Shown here in pieces: positions 43,405 through 51,936 of a stretch of DNA of 64,000 nt (position 1 is its first letter; the number at the start of each line of letters is the position of its first letter). The DNA comes from CAWJAP01 sp963834365 (GTDB taxonomy: Bacteria > Acidobacteriota > Vicinamibacteria > Vicinamibacterales > Vicinamibacteraceae): positions 62,001 to 126,000 of the forward strand of contig CAWIBS010000039.1 of NCBI GenBank assembly GCA_963834365.1, in the 5' to 3' direction. The position numbers and the translations under genes are program-made. The notes under the pieces are model-generated. The model worked only from the letters and a program-made list of their open reading frames with translations. It did no database searches and was not told where the DNA came from.

Positions 43405-43812
43405 ACGAGCCGGGGCGGAGTCCTGCGAAAACCGGTCGGCCAGACGTGCCGCCAGGCGGGAGACGCCCGGCAGTCGAATCATCCGGCGTCGCAGCGTCTG
43501 CACCATCCCGAAGGCCCAGGCGAGGCCGAACACCAGCCAGGCGCCGTGGCCATCCAGGCCAGCACCCGGAACAGGCCGGGCGAGACGAACGCCGCCAGAA
43601 TCGCCAGCACCCACAGGCCGATGGCGACCGCCATCAGGCCGCCGAGCAGGACGACGGCATGAGCGGCGTGCGATCGCACGATACGGGTCGCGCGTGTCGA
43701 GGATGAGCAGCACCAACCCGCTCAGCCACGCCCCGGCCCATGCGAGCAGGGCGGCGCGGGAGGGAAGAAGGCCGGGGGCAAGGCCGGCCTCGCGCGGAGA
43801 AGCGTCAGTCAC
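43393..43812 (-). CDS. small membrane protein of unknown function (two frameshifts)
   Basis: About 140 residues when joined. Frame one gives LPSRAALLAWAGAWLSGLVLLILDTRDPYRAI. A second frame gives RSHAAHAVVLLGGLMAVAIGL and VLAILAAFVSPGLFRVLAWMA. The first frame resumes HGAWLVFGLAWAFGMVQTLRRRMIRLPG. That is three to four hydrophobic segments with a basic C-terminal tail, similar in style to DUF4870-like small membrane proteins. The GTG start overlaps the stop of the upstream VWFA gene by 8 nt (GTGACTGA), so they are coupled. The last residues lie over the hairpin at 43383-43404. Confidence 0.5.
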   Translation of the reverse strand: MTDASPREAGLAPGLLPSRAALLAWAGAWLSGLVLLILDTRDPYRAIARRSCRRPARRPDGGRHRPVGAGDSGGVRLARPVPGAGLDGHGAWLVFGLAWAFGMVQTLRRRMIRLPGVSRLAARLADRFSQDSAPARPRG

Positions 43813-45989
43813 GCGCCGAACCGCGAACGGAGTCTGGCATCGGCACGATGGTGAACGGCACGTCGCGCAGGGCGGTCTCGGCGTCCTTCAAGCGGGACCT
43901 GGCCTCGACCCTGAGCACGTAGCGGCCGGGCGCCATGTCCTTCAGCGGCACCTGCGCCGAATAGCCGAACCCGCCGCTCTTCGCGCCCTGCAGGTCCTTG
44001 CTGCTGCGCTCCTCCGCCGACTTGAATACCTCCTGGCCGCTTTCCGAGAGCACGCGCGTCGTGATGTCCACGGTATGCGGCGTCGGGGTCGCGAGGTTGT
44101 TGTAGACCTCGGCGTAGGCCGAGAGCGTGTCGATGTTGTAGAACTCGCGACGGGTCGTCGGAGGCCCCGGCAGCAGCGCCTTGAAGACGGGATCGGGCTC
44201 GGCGGTGGGCGTCACCTGCGCCGTCGCCGCCGTCAGGACGACCCCGCTGATCGCCACCTTCGACTTGGTGAAATCGGGGACGTCGAGATCGTAGAACACC
44301 GAGCCGGTGAGCCCGCCGCCGGCTTCCCGGGCCGCGACGCGCAGCTGGTACTTGCCGGCCGGGAGCGACATGCGCTTCGACAGCCGGATTGCCGTGGCAG
44401 ACATGACTTGAGCCGTCTGCGGCTTGAGCGTCAGCTTGACCTCGCTCCGCAGCCCCTGTTGCGCCTTGCCCCGCGATTCCATCGGCAGCATCGACAGCTC
44501 GAGGGTGTTCAGGAACAGGCCGTCCTTCGGCTCGAACTTGAGGTTCCGTCCCGTGATCTCGACGGTCACGGCGACATTGTCCTTGGTGCCGGTGAACGCG
44601 GCCGCCTGGACCGAGAGCGTCAGGCCGGGCTGCTGGAGCGGGCTGTTGAGCAGTTCGCGCAGGGCGGTGGACGTGCCGGTGCTGGTCGTCGAGCTCGGTC
44701 TTCTCGGGTTTGCCCTTCGGCGCCGCGTATCCCTTGCGCGCCGTGACCTTCAGCCCCGGCCGCTTCACCTTGACGGAGATCCGGTGGAACCGGCCGTCGC
44801 GCTTGTCACTCGGCGGATAGTAGCCGAGCACGTAGTAGCTGCTGTTCTCGCGGACGATCCGATCGTAGGCCCCCGAATAGTCGTTGCTCTCGACGGCGGC
44901 GAAGCCTCCCGTCTCCTCGGCCAGCGTCTTCAGGCTGTCCACCGCCAGGCGCCGCTCGTCCTGCAGGCCCTCGTTGTTGAGGCGAAGGGACGGGTCTTCG
45001 GGCGGCGCCCCAATCTCCATGATCTCGTCGCCCATGTTGTGGAGGCCGCGCGGGTCGATCGTGAAGAAGCTGACGTTGGCGCGCGCCGCCGCCGTGATGG
45101 CATCGCGCGTGTCCATCAGCACCGTGCTCGCGTCCCGCGAATCGAAGACGTCGTAGATCGGATAGTCGATCCCTTCGCTGAAGAACAGGATGGCCTTGCG
45201 CCGGCCGTGGATGGCAGACATGAACTCGGCCAGGTTCTTCAGCGTCCCCAGCGAGTTGCGGGCCTTGTAGCCGCGCTCGAAGTCCAGCGGGTCGGCGATC
45301 TTCTTCTGTGTGCTCGACGAGCCGTCCGAGGTGCTCGACGGCGGGTCGAGCCCGCGCTGCCGGTTGTATTGATCGAGACGCTCGATCGTCCGCGAGCGGA
45401 GCTTCTGTCCGATGAACTTGTCGACGGCGATGTTGAGCAGCCGCGGATCGCCGGTGAACTCCTGCGACGCGTCCGCCCGGCCGCTCGAATGGATGACGGC
45501 GGCGAGATCGTTCTCACCGAGGTACTTGTCGATGAACTGCTTGGCGGCTCGCTTGACGAGGGGGCTGCGCAGCGCCGCCGTGTGGTTGTCGTCGAGCACG
45601 AGCACGTACAGGCGCCCCTCGAAGCCGCGCGCGTTCGATTTGACGTCGGGCGCCACCGCCGTGTTGCCCACCATCAGCCGGGGCGACCGCTCGACCGGGA
45701 TGTCCACCTGCGAAAAGATGTCCACCTTCTGCAGCTTGCCGTCCTCGTAGACCTCGAAATCCTCGCGCGTGAGGCCCTTGACGATGTTGCCCTCGTCGTC
45801 GGTGACGACGGCGTCCACCTCGACATAGTCGATTTCGACCCGGAACGTGATGGGCGGCTGCCCCTGCGGCGCCGTGGCCGGCTGCGGCGGACGGGGCGGC
45901 GGCGCCGGCTGGCCGGACGGCGACTGGGCGCCCGGCGAGGCCGCGAAAAGGGCGGAAGCGAGCAGGGCGGCGAAGAATCCTCGTCTCAT
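43805..45989 (-). CDS. secreted VWFA-domain protein of the acidobacterial type (one frameshift)
   Basis: About 727 residues when joined. After a signal peptide (MRRGFFAALLASALFAASPGAQ) and Pro-rich stretch comes the domain opening FRVEIDYVEVDAVVTDDEGN, then IVKGLTREDFEVYEDGKLQKV, the hallmark of VWFA-related proteins abundant in acidobacteria. A von Willebrand A domain follows, with RLYVLVLDDNHTA in place of a full DxSxS metal site and GRRKAILFFSEGIDYP. SSYYVLGYYPPSDKRDGRFHRISVKVKRPGLKVTARKGY ends this part. The frame changes near 44685. The C-terminal half is beta-rich (LPAGKYQLRVAAREAGG, VPLKDMAPGRYVLRVEARS). Probably a periplasmic or surface protein; function unknown. It is coupled to the small membrane protein downstream. 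Confidence 0.85.
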
Positions 45990-46147
45990 GGACGTGCTAC
46001 CGATCGGACGCATTGGTACCCGACGGCCGCTCTTCCGGCATCGGGCGGGGCAAGGGCGCTGGCACACCCAGGCGCGGAACCCAACGATTATACGGCGGGC
46101 CATGGGCGGCGGCGTCGCGTCGCACCTGCACTCGCACGCCGGATTGC

Positions 46148-46153
46148 TATACT
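46148..46153 (+). promoter_or_regulatory. putative -10 box of the M24 peptidase gene
   Basis: TATACT preceded by TTGC lies 8 nt before the ATG at 46162. With normal spacing transcription starts about 1-3 nt before the ATG, another apparently leaderless gene. The same hexamer and context occur at 31719. Confidence 0.45.
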
Positions 46154-46161
46154 CACTCCTT

Positions 46162-47362
46162 ATGACCCTCGACGTGGCGGCCGTCCAGTCGGCCCTGCGC
46201 GAAGACGGCCTCGACGGCTGGCTGCTCTACGATTTTCGCGGCTTGAACCCCATTGCGGCGAGGCTGGCCGGCCTGGCGAACTCGGGGACCATCGCGTCAC
46301 GCCGGTGGTACTACCTCATCCCCCGCGACGGAACGCCCCGGAAGCTCGTGCACGCCATCGAGCGGCACAATCTCGATGCCCTGCCCGGCGAGACCGCAAT
46401 CTACGCCGGGCGCGGCGCGCTCGACTCGGGCTTGACGACGCTCGTGGACGGCCTGCACCGCGTCGCGATGGAGTACTCGCCCGAGTGCGCCATCCCCTAC
46501 CTGTCCCGCGTCGACGCGGGCACGATCGACACGCTGCGGAAGCGGGGGGTCGAGGTCGTCTCGTCGGGCGACCTGGTGCAGCGCTTCGAGGCGGCCTGGG
46601 ACGAGGCGGCGCTGGCGACGCATCGCGACGCCTCGATCCGGCTGTATCGCGTCAAGGACCGGACGCTCGCCTTCCTGCGCGGCGCGCTCGCGGCCGGCCG
46701 GACGCTGGACGAGTTCGAAGTCCAGACCGAGATGGTCCGCCTGTTCGCCGATGAAGGGCTCGTCAGCGACAGCCCGCCGGTCGTCGCCGCCCAGGAGAAC
46801 GCCGGCAATCCGCACTACCTGCCGACCGCGGCCCGGCATCGGTCCATCGGGCGCGACGAAGTGCTGCTCCTGGATCTGTGGGGCAAGCTCGACACGCCCG
46901 CGGCGGTCTTCGCCGACATCACGTGGATGACCTTCACCGGCACGCGGATTCCCGAGCGGCGTCTCAGGGGCGTGGCACACCGTCACGGCAGCGCGGGACG
47001 CCGCCGTCGCCTTCGTCCAGACCGGGATCCGCAACGGCGACGACCTGCGGGGATGGCAGGTGGACCAGGCCGCTCGACGCGTGCTGATCGACGCGGGGTT
47101 CGCCGACCACATCCTGCATCGCACCGGCCACAGCCTGGGCGAGGACGTGCACGGCAACGGCGTGCACATGGACGACTACGAGACGCACGACGATCGGCGC
47201 CTGATTCCGGGGACGGGGTTCACCGTCGAGCCGGGCCTGTATTTCGAGGACTTCGGCCTGCGGACCGAAATCAACATCACGGTGGGCGATCGCGACGCGA
47301 CCGTCACCGGAGAGACCCAGCGGGAAATCGACACACTGGCGGCAGACGGCCGACGAGGATAG
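46162..47362 (+). CDS. M24-family aminopeptidase (Xaa-Pro dipeptidase-like), one frameshift
   Basis: About 400 residues when joined. The N-terminal creatinase-like domain starts MTLDVAAVQSALREDGLDGWLLYDFRG. The pita-bread catalytic domain shows the metal ligands in LLLDLWGKL and VFADITWMTFTG (Asp), then past the frame change near 46965, ILHRTGHSLGEDVHG (His), GTGFTVEPGLYFE (Glu) and RTEINITVG (Glu). It would remove N-terminal residues next to proline or hydrolyse Xaa-Pro dipeptides in the cytoplasm. No ribosome site is visible and the -10 box is at 46148-46153. It is followed after 6 nt by the HtrA protease gene, so the two proteolytic functions share a transcript. Confidence 0.86.
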
Positions 47363-47368
47363 GACACG

Positions 47369-48886
47369 ATGTCAACGCGCAAGACGACCTGGTTCTATGC
47401 AGCGCTCATTTCGGTGGCGTCGATCGCCATCGGGATGGTGATTGCCTCCCGGATCGACATGGCCCCATCGTCCACCGCCCAGACGATGGTCGCGCCACCG
47501 ATGAATTCCGCGCCGATCGAAGGGCCGATCGACGCGGCGACATTCCGGACCATCGCGCGGACCCAGAGTCCCATGGTCGTCAGCATCGCCACCACGGCGA
47601 TGCGCCCGACCGGCGAGTCCACCGATTCGACGGGCGACGAGTTCTTCCGCCGCTTCTTCGGGCAGCCGGGTCCCGGCGGTCGCAACCGCGAGCCCGAAGA
47701 GAGTGTGGGGACCGGCACGGGGTTCATCATCAGCAAGGCGGCCGGCCTCATCCTCACGAACAACCACGTGGTCGAAGGGGCGACGCGCATCGCGGTCGAT
47801 CTATTCGGCGACGATGACGACGAGGGCTACGAGGCCAAGGTGGTGGGGCGCGATCCGCTGACCGACAGCGCCCTGATCGAGCTGGTCGAGAAACCGTCGG
47901 CCGTGTCGCTCCAGGAAGCCAAGTTCGGCGACTCGGACGTCATGCAGCCCGGCGATTGGGTGATGGCCATCGGCAACCCGTTCAACTACGACCACACGGT
48001 CACGGTCGGCGTCATCAGCGGCCTGAGCCGGCCGTTCCAGGTCTCGCCCGGACGCACGGTCTACATGCTGCAGACCGACGCCGCCATCAACCCGGGGAAC
48101 TCGGGCGGCCCGCTGCTCAACGCGCGCGGTGAGGTCATCGGCATCAACACCGCCATCCTGAGCAACCGGATGGCGAACATCGGCATCGGATTCGCGGTGC
48201 CGATCAATGCCGTGCGCGAGCTGCTGCCGCAGCTGCGCACGGGCAAGATCACGCGCGGCATGATCGGCGTCAGCATCTCGGGCCAGCGGATCACCGGCGA
48301 GGTCGCGGAGACCCTCGGCCTCACCGATCGCAAGGGGGCGGTCGTCCAGAGCGTCGCCGAGAATGGACCGGCCTCGCGCGCCGGCATCAAGGCTGGCGAC
48401 GTCATCGTCGAGTTCAACGGCCGGCGGGTCGAGAACGATCGGGCGCTCGTGGACATGGTCGTCGCGACCCGTCCCGGCACGACGGTCCCGGTGAAGCTCG
48501 TACGCCTCAAGCAGGCGAAGGCGCTGACCGTGACCGTCGGCGAGCTCGACCTCGAGCGCGAGACCGGACCACCCGAGCGCGAGGAGACGGACCTCACCCA
48601 GGGCTTCGGGCTCTCGCTCGAGGACCTCACACCCTCGCTGGCGCGGCGTCTGCGGCTTCCGGCTGGTGCCAGCGGCGCCCTGGTCATGAGCGTGCAGCCA
48701 CGCAGTCCCGCCGAGCGCGCCGGCCTGCGCGAGAACGACGTGATCATCCGCGTCGGGTCGGAGGAAGTGGCCGATGCCGACGCCGCTGCCCGGGAGCTCC
48801 AGCGCGTCGCCGCCGGCCGGGCGATCGGCGTCTACATCGTCCGCGGCGGCAACGAGGTCTTCGTGACGATGCGCCGCGGCGAGTAG
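47369..48886 (+). CDS. HtrA/DegP-type periplasmic serine protease with two PDZ domains
   Basis: 505 residues. A single N-terminal membrane helix (WFYAALISVASIAIGMVIASRI) anchors or exports it. The trypsin-like domain has His133 (LTNNHVVEGA), Asp166 (DPLTDSALIEL) and Ser245 (NPGNSGGPLLN), a complete triad. PDZ1 (IGVSISGQRITGEVAETLGL, PASRAGIKAGDVIVEFNG) and PDZ2 (RLRLPAGASGALVMSVQ, SPAERAGLRENDVIIRVG) follow. It degrades or refolds misfolded envelope proteins. A short DDDDEGYEAK loop and a Gly/Arg-rich LA-like loop (FGQPGPGGRNREPEE) match the family. Second gene of the M24-HtrA operon. Frame intact. Confidence 0.94.
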   Translation: MSTRKTTWFYAALISVASIAIGMVIASRIDMAPSSTAQTMVAPPMNSAPIEGPIDAATFRTIARTQSPMVVSIATTAMRPTGESTDSTGDEFFRRFFGQPGPGGRNREPEESVGTGTGFIISKAAGLILTNNHVVEGATRIAVDLFGDDDDEGYEAKVVGRDPLTDSALIELVEKPSAVSLQEAKFGDSDVMQPGDWVMAIGNPFNYDHTVTVGVISGLSRPFQVSPGRTVYMLQTDAAINPGNSGGPLLNARGEVIGINTAILSNRMANIGIGFAVPINAVRELLPQLRTGKITRGMIGVSISGQRITGEVAETLGLTDRKGAVVQSVAENGPASRAGIKAGDVIVEFNGRRVENDRALVDMVVATRPGTTVPVKLVRLKQAKALTVTVGELDLERETGPPEREETDLTQGFGLSLEDLTPSLARRLRLPAGASGALVMSVQPRSPAERAGLRENDVIIRVGSEEVADADAAARELQRVAAGRAIGVYIVRGGNEVFVTMRRGE

Positions 48887-48903
48887 GCGAGCGTCGTGGG
48901 TAG

Positions 48904-48928
48904 CCCCGGGCGGTCAATCCGCCCGGGG
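48904..48928. terminator. post-stop hairpin of the GTAG family
   Basis: CCCCGGGCGG, loop TCAAT, CCGCCCGGGG: a perfect 10-bp stem beginning 17 nt after the HtrA stop and preceded by GTAG. It sits between HtrA and the nucleotidyltransferase gene (start 48951). No T-run follows; a terminator or RNA-stability role is inferred. Confidence 0.5.
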
Positions 48929-48950
48929 AGACTGCGCGTCCACACGGCCG

Positions 48951-49916
48951 ATGGCAGCCACTCCTCCGCCGGCGCTGGTGCTGACTGCCGGCACGGGCAC
49001 CCGCCTCCATCCGCTGACGCTCGTCCGGGCGAAGCCCGCCGTGCCGATCGCGGGCGTGCCGGTCGTCACCAGAATCCTGCGGGCGCTCGCCGCGGCGGGG
49101 ATCGAGCACGCCGTGCTCAATCTCCACCACCGCCCGCAGAGCATCACCGCGATTGTCGGTGACGGCCGCCAGCACGGGGTGACCGTGCGCTACTCCTGGG
49201 AAGACCCTGTCCTGGGCTCTGGCGGCGGCCCGCGCCGCGCCCTGCCCCTGCTCGACAGCGACGAGTTCCTGCTGGTCAATGGCGACACGCTGCCGACGGT
49301 CGATCTGCAAGCGCTGTGGGCGCACCATCGCGCACACGCCGCGTTGGTCACGCTCACGCTGATCCCCAACCCCGCCCCGGAGCGGTACGGGGGCGTCCTC
49401 GTCGGCGAGGACGGCTGGGTCACGGGCTTCTGCCGCCGTGGCGATCCCCGGCCGTCCTTTCATTTCTTCTACGCGCAGGCCGTGCGCGCGTCGGTGTTCG
49501 CCGACCTGTCGCCGGACGCCTACGCCGAAAGCGTCGGCGGCGTCTATCCGCGGCTCATCGCGGCGAATCCGAAATCGGTGCTCGGCTACGTCTGTGATGC
49601 ACCGTTCGTCGAAGTCGGGACGCCAGCCGACTGCCTCCGCGCCTCACGGCGGGTCGCCGAGCTCGAGGGCAGCGCACCCTGGACGGTCGGCGCGGGGTCG
49701 CTGGTGGAACGTGGGGCGTTCGTCTCCGAATCGGTGGTGTGGGACCGCGTCGTCGTGGAATCGGGCGCCGTCGTCGAGCGCGCGATCCTGGCTGACGATG
49801 TCCGCGTGCCCGCGGGGCTGGTCCTTCGCGACTGCGCCGTCGTCGATGCGGCAGGAGTCACCGCCCGCGACCGTGAGAGGATTGAGCGCGGCCTGCTCAT
49901 TGCCCCGCTGACATGA
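48951..49916 (+). CDS. sugar nucleotidyltransferase, probably MurU-like (N-acetylmuramate 1-phosphate uridylyltransferase)
   Basis: 321 residues. The fold is that of NDP-sugar pyrophosphorylases: PALVLTAGTGTRLHPLTLVRAKPAVPIAGVPVV (nucleotide-binding loop with the catalytic Arg/Lys), GSGGGPRRALPLL, LVNGDTLPTVDL (metal Asp), FVEVGTPADCLRA. The C-terminal 80 residues form a short left-handed beta-helix (WTVGAGSLVERGAFVSESVVWDRVVVESGAVVERAIL). A gene for an AmgK-like sugar kinase begins 29 nt downstream; in Pseudomonas and relatives AmgK and MurU work together to return MurNAc or GlcNAc to UDP-sugars for peptidoglycan. The pairing supports that role here, but GDP- or dNDP-sugar synthesis cannot be excluded. 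Confidence 0.75.
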   Translation: MAATPPPALVLTAGTGTRLHPLTLVRAKPAVPIAGVPVVTRILRALAAAGIEHAVLNLHHRPQSITAIVGDGRQHGVTVRYSWEDPVLGSGGGPRRALPLLDSDEFLLVNGDTLPTVDLQALWAHHRAHAALVTLTLIPNPAPERYGGVLVGEDGWVTGFCRRGDPRPSFHFFYAQAVRASVFADLSPDAYAESVGGVYPRLIAANPKSVLGYVCDAPFVEVGTPADCLRASRRVAELEGSAPWTVGAGSLVERGAFVSESVVWDRVVVESGAVVERAILADDVRVPAGLVLRDCAVVDAAGVTARDRERIERGLLIAPLT

Positions 49917-49945
49917 GCCGATAGAGGCGTCAGTTTAGACGCGGT

Positions 49946-50965
49946 ATGACGACCCAATCGACGCCGGACGCCAAGGAGCGCGCGGAGCGCTACATCGAGA
50001 CCGCGGGTCTCGCGTCCCACGGGGCCCGTGTCGTGCCGCTGACCGGCGACGCGTCCGACCGGAAGTACTTCCGTGTGCTGTCGGGTGACGGCAGTGAGCT
50101 GGTGCTGGCCGCGCACGCGGGCTCGATCGACGTCTCGACGCTGCCATTCGTGAACGTCGCCGAGCTGCTCGCGACGATGCCCGTTCCGATCCCGCGGATT
50201 GTCGGCCACGACAACGCGCTCGGCATCCTGGCGCTGCAGGATCTCGGCGACGTGACGCTGCAGGCGCACCTGGGGGCCGAGCCCTTTCCGTCGCACGCCG
50301 CGCTCTATCGCCAGGCGGTCACGCTCATCGCAACGATGCAGCGGCGTGGCGCCGAGCTGGAATCGCCGAAGTACGTGCCGTACGGCGTCGCGTTCGACGT
50401 CGAGAAGCTCGCCTGGGAGCTCGATTTCTTCCTCAAGCACTTCGTGATCGGCTACCGCGGGGCGTCGCTCGGCGAGGCCGAACAGGCGGCGATTCGCCGC
50501 GAGTTCGAGCCGATCACTGAGGAACTGGCCGGCGAGCGGCGGGTCCTGTGCCATCGCGACTACCACAGCCGCAACCTGATGCTGCATCAGGGCACCTTGT
50601 ATGTGATCGATTTCCAGGACGCCCGCATGGGCCCGGACACCTACGATCTGGTGTCGCTGCTGCGCGACTCCTACGTCGACCTCTCCGAGATCGCGCAGAA
50701 CGAGCTGATCGCGTACTTCCTCGCGCTGACGAGCGGCGGGGCGGCCGACGAACAGGTCTTCCGCGCCCGCTTCGACCTCATGGCGTTGCAGCGCAATCTG
50801 AAGGCGCTGGGGACGTTCGGCTACCAGACGCTGGCCCGCGGGAACACGGTCTACATCCAGTACATCCCGCGGACCCTGCGCTACGCGCGGAACACGCTCG
50901 GCCGATATGCCCGCTTCGACCGGCTCCACGACCTGCTCGCCGCCCACATCGAGGAGCTGCGGTAG
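49946..50965 (+). CDS. APH-fold sugar kinase, probably AmgK-like (anomeric MurNAc/GlcNAc kinase)
   Basis: 339 residues. Aminoglycoside-phosphotransferase fold: LTGDASDRKYFRVLSGDGSELVLAAH (the GDASxRxY opening typical of AmgK), LALQDLGDVTLQAHL (hinge), LCHRDYHSRNLML (catalytic HxDxxxxN) and YVIDFQDARMGPDTYDLVSLL (metal-binding DFQDA). GDASxRxYxR and DFQDAxxGPxxYDL together are the features that set AmgK apart from drug-modifying APH enzymes. It follows the nucleotidyltransferase gene by 29 nt, so kinase and uridylyltransferase would be co-expressed to salvage cell-wall sugars. A GGGGAC-family hairpin begins 3 nt after the stop. Frame intact. Confidence 0.78.
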   Translation: MTTQSTPDAKERAERYIETAGLASHGARVVPLTGDASDRKYFRVLSGDGSELVLAAHAGSIDVSTLPFVNVAELLATMPVPIPRIVGHDNALGILALQDLGDVTLQAHLGAEPFPSHAALYRQAVTLIATMQRRGAELESPKYVPYGVAFDVEKLAWELDFFLKHFVIGYRGASLGEAEQAAIRREFEPITEELAGERRVLCHRDYHSRNLMLHQGTLYVIDFQDARMGPDTYDLVSLLRDSYVDLSEIAQNELIAYFLALTSGGAADEQVFRARFDLMALQRNLKALGTFGYQTLARGNTVYIQYIPRTLRYARNTLGRYARFDRLHDLLAAHIEELR

Positions 50966-50967
50966 TC

Positions 50968-51035
50968 GGGGACGGGAGCCTCCATGAATCACAACGGAGG
51001 CTCCCGTCCCCCTCACCATGGGGCTCCCGTCCCCG
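50968..51035. repeat. GGGGACGGGAGCCT hairpin family, copy 2
   Basis: Begins 3 nt after the amgK-like stop: GGGGACGGGAGCCTCC (50968-50983), a 12-nt loop, the reverse complement GGAGGCTCCCGTCCCC (50996-51011), then a further half, GGGGCTCCCGTCCCC (51020-51034). The perfect 16-bp stem is the same as in copy 1. TATGAT at 51040-51045 directly after it may be the -10 box of the next gene. Confidence 0.85.
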
Positions 51036-51087
51036 ATGCTATGATGCATGGTTCGGCCGCGGCGCCTGACCGCGGCGGGCTGTTGCT

Positions 51088-51924
51088 GTGCGATTCGGCA
51101 TCTCGACTCACCTGTTCCACGACGAGCGCCTCACCCGCGATCACCTGCAGATGATTGCGGACTGCGGCTTCGACTGCGTGGAGCTCTTCGCCCTGCGGGC
51201 GCATTTCGACTACGCGTCCGAGGCGGCCGCCGCGGACCTGGCGGGTTGGCTGCGCGGGTCGGGGCTCACGCTGCACAGCGTCCACGCCCCGATCGCCGAG
51301 ACGCTGACGAGCGGGAGGTGGGGGCGGCCCTGGTCGATCGCCTCCGCGGACGCCAAACGGCGGGCGGAGGCGGTTCAGGAGGTACTCCTCGCCGTCGCGC
51401 TGGCGCGCATCGTCCCGTATCGACATCTGGTCGTCCACGTCGGCGTGCCGGACGGTCGCGCGGCGTCGGCGGACAATCATCGCGAGGCCGCCCGCCGCGC
51501 CCTCGAGGAGATCGAGGCGAGGGCGGTCGAGGTCGGCGTCTCGCTCGCCCTCGAGGTCATTCCGAACCCCCTGTCGACGCCGGAGGCGCTGGTCCGGCTG
51601 CTCGAGGAGGATCTCGAGAGCGATGGCGCCGGCGCGTGTCTGGACCTCGGCCACGCACACCTCATGGACGGGACCGTCGATGCCGTCGAGACGTTGTCCG
51701 GGTTCGTCCAGACCACGCACGTGCACGACAACCATGGCCGTCTCGACGAGCACCTGATTCCCTTCGAGGGATCGATCGACTGGGCCGGCACGCTGCTGTC
51801 GCTGCAGAAGGTGGGGTACGACGAGGCGCTGATGTTCGAACTGCAGTCGAGCGCCACGCCGCGGACCGTGCTCGAGCGCGCGCAGCTGGCCCGCCGCCGG
51901 TTCGACGCGTTGCTCGAGTCGTAG
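51088..51924 (+). CDS. sugar phosphate isomerase/epimerase-family TIM barrel
   Basis: 278 residues from GTG 51088. Xylose isomerase-like TIM barrel: MRFGISTHLFHDERLTRDHLQMIADCGFDCVELFA at the start. Metal-ligand style residues lie in LHSVHAPIAE (His), VVHVGVPDG (His), SLALEVIPNP (Glu), CLDLGHAHLMDG (Asp/His), THVHDNHGRLDEHLIPFEGSIDW (His-Asp-His cluster) and LMFELQS (Glu). This arrangement is common to isomerases, epimerases and endonuclease IV relatives. No strong ribosome site is present; TATGAT lies about 43 nt upstream. The gene ends 12 nt before asnS, so they may be co-transcribed. The substrate is unknown. Confidence 0.82.
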   Translation: MRFGISTHLFHDERLTRDHLQMIADCGFDCVELFALRAHFDYASEAAAADLAGWLRGSGLTLHSVHAPIAETLTSGRWGRPWSIASADAKRRAEAVQEVLLAVALARIVPYRHLVVHVGVPDGRAASADNHREAARRALEEIEARAVEVGVSLALEVIPNPLSTPEALVRLLEEDLESDGAGACLDLGHAHLMDGTVDAVETLSGFVQTTHVHDNHGRLDEHLIPFEGSIDWAGTLLSLQKVGYDEALMFELQSSATPRTVLERAQLARRRFDALLES

Positions 51925-51936
51925 TCGGCCCGACGC

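Noticed and set aside
43383..48928. Hairpins at 43383 and 48904 as ordinary Rho-independent terminators
   Set aside because: Perfect GC stems but no T-tract on either strand; listed as post-stop hairpins with the terminator role marked as inferred.
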